A stretch of 64,000 nt of DNA from Halosolutus gelatinilyticus (lineage in GTDB: Archaea; Halobacteriota; Halobacteria; Halobacteriales; Natrialbaceae): assembly GCF_023028105.1 (NCBI RefSeq), contig NZ_CP095493.1, positions 62,001-126,000 on the forward strand, in the 5' to 3' direction. The notes under the pieces were generated by a model. The model was given only the letters and a program-made list of their open reading frames with translations. It did no database searches and had not been told where the DNA came from. Shown here in pieces: positions 57,733 through 64,000 of the stretch. The position numbers and the translations under genes are program-made. The stretch's first letter is position 1. Every line of letters starts with the position of its first letter.

Positions 57733-59201
57733 TGAGAGAAGCCGACTGCGCCGATCGCGGCGACCGATAGCCTTCGATCGAACGGACATCGCTCGTTCGG
57801 TCTCCGATCAGCCGTTCGACTTGCCAACGATCCCGGCCAGGCCTCTCGCGGGCGACCGGCGGCGGATGACGCGTTTTGAGTACCCCTTCGAATCGTCTGG
57901 ATCGCACGGCTTGGCCGGGCGTTCGTCGGACGATCGACGTGACCGTTTTCGCACGTTCGCATACTCGATCGGTGATCGTGGATCGTCGCGACGGCCACGG
58001 TGGAGACCGGTCTGCTCCGGGAGTGTCGGGCACCTACAGACCCTCCGTGTGGCCACGTCTACTCCTCTTAGATGATCGCGTTTGTCGATCGCGTTTCGAT
58101 CGGTCCGCCACGAAATCAGCCGCGCCCGGATACCCCGAGAAAAATACACTCTAATAATATTGGATAGACTATATGAATTATTATTTAGTATTATATATAA
58201 GTGGTAATTTTCGTGATATTTGGATAACTTGATAATGGATGAGTAATTGATCACCAATTGGAGTGGATCGGGAACCAAGAACCACAATACTGGGAAAATC
58301 GGGCGAAAAAGGCTCAAATAACGTTATTACAAAAAATAGATGGTGGTGATGAAGGGGTGGGGCCTTGGTTATCGAATAGTTGGAATATTTGGTTCTGACC
58401 CGGCATTTATTCGGGCGAGAGGCCATCGAGAATTCGAGAAAATTATCGAACGGCGGATGGAAACTGTAGCCGAACTATAATCTGATAGATCTATTATGCT
58501 ATAAGTAACTCCTCTTCTAGATTATTTGACTGTTGGTGGATAATACCGGCTGTATGTAATAGTAGTCGTTTGTCCGTCGCCCGTAATGATCCATTCACGT
58601 CTCCCCCAGCGGTAAGTCGCGATCGGCCGGAGTAGCGTTCCTCGCTGTAGATCTGTTTACAATAGTATGGCTGTAATATGGTGGAACGCATTGGATTCGA
58701 CGGCTAGCTATCGATCGGCAGGAGAGGTATCGGATTCTTATCGCGCTTCGCGTCTAACGAGCGGAACCGGCCATCCCAAATCGAGAGATGGCGCCGATAA
58801 CTGTGCTATCGGACGAGATCAATCGTTAGGGTTCACCCTCGTTTCGTATCTACGTGCAGGCCGAATTTCGCGTCAGTACCCCCGGTTTGCGGACGGAACA
58901 ACGGATACCCGTGGAGCAAGCGGATCGAAGCCATCGAAGCACCGCATTTCTCATCAAAACCGGCTCACTGACCGGACTTCGAGTCAAACGAAAACGGCCG
59001 TCGAATCCGAACTGGGTCGCCGCCTTGAACGTGACTGAATGATAGATCCGGCCGAGAAATACCGCTGCGATTTTATCGACAAAACCGAAATCATCCCTGT
59101 TTAGACTCGACGTCGCCGCCGTCGCGTACGCGATCGGGTGCGAGCGAAACGCTTAACATGGGAAAATGTTACTCTATGAGTAGAAACGAGACCAAATACG
59201 A
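57733..59201. other. 1.5-kb gene-poor region with AT-rich core
   Basis: No intact gene is convincing in these 1469 bp. The first 400 bp have host-like GC but only arginine-rich frames. From about 58140 to 58540 the DNA turns strongly AT-rich (attatttagtattatatata at 58178-58197) and contains a decayed reading frame listed separately. The section 58667-59042 is open on the plus strand in two frames, but the products are basic and non-haloarchaeal. I see no origin-recognition boxes, although the region lies directly upstream of an orc1/cdc6 gene. Confidence 0.45.
58243..58480 (+). pseudogene. Frameshifted remnant of an AT-rich foreign gene
   Basis: In one frame from 58243 the translation DHQLEWIGNQEPQYWENRAK continues to LQKIDGGDEGVGPWL. 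In the +1 frame, from the ATG at 58340, GYRIVGIFGSDPAFIRARG runs into HREFEKIIERRMETVAEL and a TAA ending at 58480. Each piece looks like real protein and they join naturally near 58365, so a frameshift has probably split one gene, with the N terminus lost upstream. The 46-codon ORF 58340-58480 could alternatively be a small protein. No family is recognised. Confidence 0.4.
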
Positions 59202-60377
59202 ATGGGGACCGATTCAACGCCAGGGGACGGATCGATATTTGCCGACGAGCGACTGCTGGATCCGGAGTACCTTCCGACCGATCGCTTTGCCGGACGGGAC
59301 GAGGAGATTGCGAGCATCGAATACGCCGTGACGCCGATCGTATTCGGCACGCAACCGGACAACGTTCTCATCCACGGTCGATGGGGGACGGGGAAGACCA
59401 CGTGCGCGACGTACAGCATCCGCCGTGAAGTCCAGCACGCCCGCGAGCAGGGGGTTCGAGCCGGCTTCGTTTACGTAGACTGCGGCGACCGTCCGACCGA
59501 GACGAACGTGACGCGCACGGTCGCCCAACGGCTGAACGATCCGTCGATCACCGAACTCGCCATTCCGGAGACCGGGCTCAGCCTCCGGGAGTACCGGGAT
59601 CGGTTCCGGACGGTGCTCGACGCTCGCTACGACGTGGTGCTCGTCGTGCTCGATCGGATGGATCGAATGGACGACGAAACGCTGCCGCTGGAGTTTGTCC
59701 TCTCCGACGCGGACGGTCCGAGAGACTGTGCCGTCGGGATCATCGGTATCTGTGACGGTGTCGTCGAGGACGTTGCGAACGAGGCGGTCGAGTCGAGCCT
59801 CTGGGACAGCCACATCGGATTCGACCCCTACGGGAGGGACGAGTTGCTCGAAATTCTCGACCCACGGCTCGACGCCTTCGCCGATGGAGCGATCGTCGAC
59901 GAGGCGATTTCTCGGGCTGCGAGCATCGCGTCTGAGCCGTACGGAAACGCTCGGACGGCGATCGATCTGCTCCGGTTTGCGGGCGAGCGGGCGGACGAGC
60001 GTGGTGACTCGGTTGTGACGGCTGAGACGATCGAGAGCGTCGCCGCTGACGTCGAAACGATCCGAACTCGTGAGGCTATCGCTTCGCTACCGCGGCACTC
60101 TCGACTCGCGCTGTTGGCGCTCGCATCGGTATCGAGCGACCGACCCGGGGAGTCCGTTCGAACGACGACGATCCACGAGGCCTACGAGGGGGTCTGCCGA
60201 GACCACGATACGCGCCCGCGGACGGCCCGCCGCCTTCAGGACTTCCTCAACGAGCACGCCGACCTAGGCTTCACGCAAACAGCCGCCCACTGGGGCGGTC
60301 GCGGCGAGGGCAACTACAAGACACACCGGCTCACCGTCGATCCGGAGGTTATCGCGCTGGTAGTCGACGATCGCTGA
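59202..60377 (+). CDS. Orc1/Cdc6-type protein with degenerate ATPase motifs
   Basis: This is a 391-residue AAA+ initiator-like protein. Walker A is GRWGTGKT (residues 59-66). Walker B reads VVLVVLDRMD (residues ~145-154), with Arg152 where the catalytic Glu is expected. The sensor-1 position (GIIGICDGV) has Cys, not Asn. Sensor-2 RTAIDLLRFAGERA is normal, and a C-terminal winged helix (residues ~300-391) is present with its DNA-binding wing (AAHWGGRGEGNYKTHRL). It could bind ATP but probably not hydrolyse it. Haloarchaea have many Orc paralogues, often on plasmids or islands; this one follows a 1.5-kb gene-poor region. Confidence 0.88.
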   Translation: MGTDSTPGDGSIFADERLLDPEYLPTDRFAGRDEEIASIEYAVTPIVFGTQPDNVLIHGRWGTGKTTCATYSIRREVQHAREQGVRAGFVYVDCGDRPTETNVTRTVAQRLNDPSITELAIPETGLSLREYRDRFRTVLDARYDVVLVVLDRMDRMDDETLPLEFVLSDADGPRDCAVGIIGICDGVVEDVANEAVESSLWDSHIGFDPYGRDELLEILDPRLDAFADGAIVDEAISRAASIASEPYGNARTAIDLLRFAGERADERGDSVVTAETIESVAADVETIRTREAIASLPRHSRLALLALASVSSDRPGESVRTTTIHEAYEGVCRDHDTRPRTARRLQDFLNEHADLGFTQTAAHWGGRGEGNYKTHRLTVDPEVIALVVDDR

Positions 60378-60460
60378 GCGACCGGCGCGCGATCTAGCCG
60401 AACGCGGAATTCGCTATCGATAGAACTTTTGTATACGTTCATGAAATACGCGGCTACGGT

Positions 60461-61450
60461 ATGAAAAAGTTAGTCAACGATCCGGCAGCTGTGGTAGACG
60501 AAATGCTCGACGGGATGGTCGCCGCGTACCCCGAGGAACTGCGTCGTGTGGAAGACACGAAAGTCCTCGTTCGGACCGCCGCTCCCGTCGACGACAAGGT
60601 CGCGGTCGTCAGCGGCGGTGGAAGCGGCCACGAACCGAGCCATGCCGGCTTTCTCGGCGAGGGGATGCTCGACGGCGCGGCGGCCGGGGAAGTGTTCACG
60701 TCGCCGACTGCGGACGAACTCAGTGAGATGATCCAGGCTTGCGACGCCGGGGCGGGCGTGGTCTGCGTCGTCAAAAACTACGAGGGCGATGTAATGAACT
60801 TCGAGACCGCGGCTGAGATGGCCGAGATGGAAGGCGTCGACGTCGAGCTGGTCGTCGTCGACGACGACGTCGCCGTCGAGGACTCAACGTACACTTCCGG
60901 CCGGCGCGGCGTCTGCGGGACGATCTTCGTCCACAAGGTGGCGGGCGCGGCGGCCGAGCGAGGCGGCGACCTCCGGGAGGTGCGGCGCGTCGCGGAGAAA
61001 GTCACCGATAACGTCGGTACGATGGGGATCGCGCTCACGTCGTGCGCCACGCCGGAGAAGGGTGAGCCGACGTTCGACCTCGGCGAGGACGAGATCGAAC
61101 TCGGCATCGGCATCCACGGCGAGCCCGGCGTCGAGCGGACCGGTGTCATGGACGCTGACGATGTCGCGACGAAGCTGACCGCAGCCGTTCTGGACGACGT
61201 CGAACCGGAGGGCACGGTCGCAACGATCGTCAACGGGATGGGCGGCACGCCGCTCTCGGAACTGTTCGTCGTCAATCGGGCCGTACAGGAGTTCCTGGCC
61301 GAGGAAGGCCTCGAGACGTGGGACGCCCGAGTCGGCGAGTACATGACGTCGCTGGAGATGGCCGGCTGCTCGATCACGGTTCTCGACCTCGACGACGAGC
61401 TCACGGACCTGCTGAGCGATCCCGCGAATACGCCCGCGTTCACGGTATGA
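60461..61450 (+). CDS. dhaK: Dihydroxyacetone kinase subunit DhaK
   Basis: This 329-residue subunit binds dihydroxyacetone covalently through a histidine, His219 in IGIHGEPGVERT. The N domain has SGGGSGHEPSHAGFLGEGML and VKNYEGDVMNFETAAEMA; the C domain has VNGMGGTPLSELFVV. It works with DhaL and DhaM in the PTS-type system, where phosphate comes from DhaM and not directly from ATP. The gene is first of a run dhaK-dhaL-dhaM (gaps 57 and 1 bp). A TATA-like gatagaacttttgtata is at about 60418-60434. Confidence 0.95.
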   Translation: MKKLVNDPAAVVDEMLDGMVAAYPEELRRVEDTKVLVRTAAPVDDKVAVVSGGGSGHEPSHAGFLGEGMLDGAAAGEVFTSPTADELSEMIQACDAGAGVVCVVKNYEGDVMNFETAAEMAEMEGVDVELVVVDDDVAVEDSTYTSGRRGVCGTIFVHKVAGAAAERGGDLREVRRVAEKVTDNVGTMGIALTSCATPEKGEPTFDLGEDEIELGIGIHGEPGVERTGVMDADDVATKLTAAVLDDVEPEGTVATIVNGMGGTPLSELFVVNRAVQEFLAEEGLETWDARVGEYMTSLEMAGCSITVLDLDDELTDLLSDPANTPAFTV

Positions 61451-61507
61451 GCCGACTGACGACTGGAAGTCCGAAGGGATTATCATCACGTGACCTAACA
61501 CCATACC

Positions 61508-62221
61508 ATGGCTTCTCGAGAGACGGAACGTGAAGCGATCCTGGAGGCGGTCGATCGGATCGCCGCCCGCATCGAATCGGAAAAGCAGCACCTGGCCGAC
61601 CTGGACTCGGCGATCGGCGACGCTGATCACGGGGCGAACCTCGACCGCGGGTTTCAGGCCGTCGTCGAGAAGATCGAACAGAAGGACGACGCCGAGACGC
61701 AGGAACTGGTAAAGACGGCGGGCATGGCGCTCATCTCCAAAGTCGGCGGCGCATCGGGGCCGCTGTACGGCGGGTCCTGCATGCACGCCAGCCAGGAACT
61801 CGAAGACGGGATCACCGCCGAGACGACCGTCGCGTTCGCCGAGGCCTACCTCGAGAAACTGCGCGACCGAGGCGGTGCCGAGGTCGGCGACAAGACGATG
61901 GTCGACGCCCTCACGCCGGCGGTCCACACCTACAAAAAGTCGATCGAAGTGGACGAGTTACCGCCGCTGGAAGCGCTCGCAAAGGCCGTCGACGCGGCCG
62001 AACGCGGCGTCGAGTTTACCGTGCCGCTCAAAGCCGCGAAAGGGCGGGCCTCGTACCTCGGCTGGCGGTCCGTCGGCCACCAGGATCCCGGCGCCACGAG
62101 CACGCTGCTGATTCTGGAAGAGCTCCTCGCCACTGCCCAGGTGTATCTCGACGGGAACGTGGACGTTACCGCCGCTTCCCCGACGATTCCGGACGAAGAC
62201 GTGGAGAACCAGGGGGAGTGA
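61508..62221 (+). CDS. dhaL: Dihydroxyacetone kinase subunit DhaL
   Basis: This 237-residue subunit holds the ADP that is phosphorylated by DhaM and transfers the phosphate to the DhaK-bound substrate. Family features are LDSAIGDADHGANLDRGF (the Asp residues bind Mg-ADP), SKVGGASGPLYGGSCM and KAAKGRASYLGWRSVGHQDPGATS. It lies between dhaK and dhaM on the same strand. Confidence 0.95.
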   Translation: MASRETEREAILEAVDRIAARIESEKQHLADLDSAIGDADHGANLDRGFQAVVEKIEQKDDAETQELVKTAGMALISKVGGASGPLYGGSCMHASQELEDGITAETTVAFAEAYLEKLRDRGGAEVGDKTMVDALTPAVHTYKKSIEVDELPPLEALAKAVDAAERGVEFTVPLKAAKGRASYLGWRSVGHQDPGATSTLLILEELLATAQVYLDGNVDVTAASPTIPDEDVENQGE

Positions 62222-62222
62222 G

Positions 62223-62615
62223 ATGATCGGAGTACTCGTCGTTTCACACAGTCGGAAAGCCGCCGAAGGAATCGGAGACATCGCTCGCGAGATGGGCGGA
62301 GACGCCCGGATCGAAGCCGTTGGCGGCGACCCGGACGGCGGGATCGGCACCTCCGTCGACGACATCCGCGACGCGTTATCGCGACTCGCCGACGGAACGG
62401 ACGGCGTGGTCGTTCTCGCCGATCTCGGCAGCGCGGTGATGAACGCGGAGATCGCCGTCGAAGCGGCCGACGAGGACGTGGAGTGCGTCGTCGTCGATGC
62501 GCCGATTCTGGAGGGGGCGCTCAACGCCGCGGTCGCGGCGTCGAGTCCGAACGCGAGCCTCGAAACCGTCGAACGGGCCGCGGCTGAAGCGGCCGAACAC
62601 GCGACGGGGACGTAG
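62223..62615 (+). CDS. dhaM: DhaM, EIIA-like phosphotransferase subunit
   Basis: This 130-residue protein is the EIIA-Man-like domain: MIGVLVVSHSRKAAEGIGDIA, where His9 is the phosphoryl-carrying histidine, then VVLADLGSAVMNAEIAVEAA. It accepts phosphate from HPr and re-phosphorylates DhaL-bound ADP. It begins one base after the dhaL stop. Bacterial DhaM is often fused to HPr and EI; here it is a single domain and HPr is a separate gene 256 bp downstream. Confidence 0.94.
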   Translation: MIGVLVVSHSRKAAEGIGDIAREMGGDARIEAVGGDPDGGIGTSVDDIRDALSRLADGTDGVVVLADLGSAVMNAEIAVEAADEDVECVVVDAPILEGALNAAVAASSPNASLETVERAAAEAAEHATGT

Positions 62616-62871
62616 CCCCGAACGCGCGGATTGACTCCGTTTCGCGGCGCCTCTCGAACGGCTGCGATTCAACCGCCGCGAGCGTCTCCTCCTCTTCGGA
62701 GCCAGGCAGATTTGGAGGAAACCGTAATCGCCGGTAGGGGTACGAAATGACGCGCCGTCGGTCTGCGTTCGCAGACGTGCGGACGGACTCGGGAGTGATG
62801 TGTCGGCGCGGAACTAATTAGAGCAAACCGAGTGAGTAAAGGTAGTGTACGTGTAATCTGTGGGTACTGAC

Positions 62872-63156
62872 ATGGAGCGAATTATAACGGTGGTTCCGGA
62901 GGCTGGCCTCCACGCGCGACCGGCCTCGGAAGTCGTCCAGACGGCCACCGAGTACGAGAGCGAGGTTACGATCGCGCCGGTCGATAGCGAGGAAACCGTA
63001 GACGCACGGAGCATGCTCGCCGTCGCCGGGCTCTCCATCGAGTGCGGCGACGAAGTCAGGCTCGTCGCCGAGGGGGCCGACGCCGAAACCGCGCTCGACG
63101 CGCTGGTCGAAATCCTTACGACACCGGAATCCGACGCGGGAGAGCCCGAGCGATAA
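62872..63156 (+). CDS. ptsH: Phosphocarrier protein HPr
   Basis: This 94-residue protein is an HPr: IITVVPEAGLHARPASEVVQ, with His14 as the phosphorylation site, then VDARSMLAVAGLSIECGDEV. The Ser46-type regulatory motif of Firmicutes is not obvious here (SM appears at a similar place). It lies after dhaKLM and likely supplies phosphate to DhaM. Enzyme I (ptsI) is not visible in the window; it may be beyond the right edge or elsewhere. I chose the ATG at 62872; an alternative is four codons upstream. Confidence 0.93.
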   Translation: MERIITVVPEAGLHARPASEVVQTATEYESEVTIAPVDSEETVDARSMLAVAGLSIECGDEVRLVAEGADAETALDALVEILTTPESDAGEPER

Positions 63157-63545
63157 GCGAACTGGAAAGGATCGGCGTCGAACCGCTGTCGGGCGTCAGT
63201 ACCGTGCGGTGGGGACGAGGCACCGATCGAACTGGGAGATCCAGCGTCACCTGCGCCCGTCGATTCGGACGCCCGACGGGTGACGGTGGCCGACCACTCG
63301 CGAAGCGGTCCGCTCCCTGCTTTGAGCGATGGCCGAACATCCGTCGGCATCGTTGGCGACATTCGGTCACCCACTGGCATCGTGAGCCCTCTGCTTCGTA
63401 CGAGACGCGAAATTCCGGACCGCCGTCTCGACAGCAGTCGTACAGCAATTCAGTAAAGATACGCTGGGTTTTACCTGGGAAGAATAGTAAAAAATCGAAT
63501 ATATTTGCGGTTCCAATACTCACACGTCACAACAGGGACCAGCTC
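63157..63545. other. Gap after HPr
   Basis: No supported gene is present. Plus-strand frames continue past the HPr stop but are arginine-rich. An AT-rich stretch at about 63483-63505 (ataatagtaaaaaatcgaatatat-like) contains a possible TATA box with no gene after it on the plus strand. Confidence 0.35.
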
Positions 63546-63830
63546 CTACTCCGATGAAGTGACGACCCACCGTGCGAACTCGGCGGAACCGATGGCCTCG
63601 ATCGTATCCGGCTTTTCGGCGTGTTCGAAGCGCTGGTTCGATCGACAGGTGTAATTTCGACCGAGCAGCGTAGCGGAAGTATTCCGTCGAAATCGACCTC
63701 GACGGCGTTTTCAGGACCATCGCTGCTATCGTTCCGCGTTTCGTGTCGACTGCGGCTCCATTTTCTGGTCTGCAGTGAATCGGTAGCCGGCGATATGGAC
63801 ACGACACACCGTATAACGTTCATGTCTACA
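63546..63830 (-). pseudogene. Multiply frameshifted gene remnant
   Basis: On the minus strand, protein-like segments follow one another in different frames: YTVCRVHIAGYRFTADQKME, then PENAVEVDFDG, then YFRYAARS, then NYTCRSNQRFEHAEKPD and TIEAIGSAEFARWVVTSSE, ending in TAG at 63546-63548. Each joins its neighbour without a gap, so at least three frameshifts have probably broken one ~95-residue gene. No family is recognised. Confidence 0.4.
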
Positions 63831-63862
63831 AATGTGATACGTTGGGTGTCTCGTCGTTGAAT

Positions 63863-64000
63863 CTACTCGTTGCGTTCGCACTCGATACCGGGGTCAAGGT
63901 CCATCCGCGAGCTGGCCTGAATCACTCCTTCCACGGATTTCAGGGTGGCGAGACTGTTCGCAGCTCTCGATGGGCCAGATCGGATACCGCTTCGCGGACG
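63863..64000 (-). CDS. C-terminal end of a gene running off the window
   Basis: The minus-strand frame is open from the last base and ends at TAG (63863-63865). The visible 45 residues include SRAANSLATLKSVEGVIQAS and SRMDLDPGIECERNE. The acidic tail looks host-like, and the upstream part would lie beyond the right edge. No function can be assigned; a chance open frame is possible at this length. Confidence 0.35.
   Translation of the reverse strand, partial: RPRSGIRSGPSRAANSLATLKSVEGVIQASSRMDLDPGIECERNE

Noticed and set aside
58667-59038. 123-codon plus-strand frame before orc1/cdc6
   Set aside because: Its composition is Ser/Arg-rich and non-acidic, and no motif or promoter is visible.
57733-59201. 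Replication origin next to orc1/cdc6
   Set aside because: The AT-rich patch and initiator gene suggest one, but I found no repeated origin-recognition boxes with G-strings; the AT richness is better explained by a decayed foreign gene.
1-64000. tRNA genes and CRISPR arrays
   Set aside because: I found no complete cloverleaf with CCA-type end and no series of regularly spaced repeats by eye. A covariance-model scan was not possible.

Overview
The window is a high-GC chromosomal segment from an extremely halophilic archaeon (class Halobacteria; a Natrialbales-like genus is my guess). The evidence is Asp/Glu-rich proteins with few Lys, TATA-type promoters with short or absent leaders, and typical archaeal genes: CDC48-type AAA ATPase, EF-1alpha, GHMP-type shikimate kinase, Lhr helicase, Orc1/Cdc6, a bat-like HTH_10 regulator, a PGF-CTERM-like surface protein and archaetidylserine decarboxylase. 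I see no rRNA, complete tRNA or CRISPR array.

Layout. 1-8.2 kb: a membrane protein cut by the window edge, cobyric acid synthase, a ribbon-helix-helix regulator, an MTH865-like protein, a bat-like regulator and histidine ammonia-lyase. 8.7-12.7 kb: an exonuclease-helicase pair matching bacterial MrfB-MrfA (YprB-YprA). 12.8-19.1 kb: small regulators, a surface protein, an Lhr-type helicase and the PssD-type decarboxylase. 19.5-26.6 kb: a tightly packed run (pseudo-sensor/receiver, response regulator, HEAT-repeat membrane protein broken by an in-frame TGA, processive family-2 glycosyltransferase), followed by a GlmU-like nucleotidyltransferase and GlmS. It reads as a phosphorelay-controlled module making UDP-GlcNAc and polymerising an envelope polysaccharide.

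26.55-29.82 kb is a lower-GC island lying exactly between the stop codons of glmS and cdc48. It is bounded by a perfect 13-bp direct repeat and carries a BKACE-like enzyme, a YihY-type membrane protein, a dead IS6-like element and a 49-residue ORF. 29.8-34.7 kb: CDC48, small haloarchaeal proteins, and aroK-aroQ with overlapping start and stop. 34.7-36.9 kb is a second lower-GC patch (LysE-type exporter, DUF1801 protein); the end of aroQ is repeated 0.9 kb downstream. 36.9-43.3 kb: Nudix-like protein, family-3 glycosidase, a second glycosyltransferase, SHOCT protein and a Tat-lipoprotein HtrA protease.

43.5-51.2 kb is rich in metal and redox functions: HMA-domain protein, DUF763 protein, FetAB-type ABC pair, a flavoprotein and a P1B-type ATPase that lacks expected cysteines. 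51.4-57.7 kb: hypothetical proteins, MATE exporter, winged-helix regulator, UspA, VOC protein, quinone oxidoreductase and a stand-alone EF-1alpha gene. 57.7-59.2 kb is a 1.5-kb gap with an AT-rich core holding a decayed reading frame. 59.2-63.2 kb: an Orc1/Cdc6 paralogue with a degenerate Walker B motif, then dhaK-dhaL-dhaM and HPr, a phosphotransferase-coupled dihydroxyacetone kinase. The last 0.8 kb holds a frameshifted gene remnant and the end of a gene running off the window.

All family assignments come from reading motifs, without database searches.
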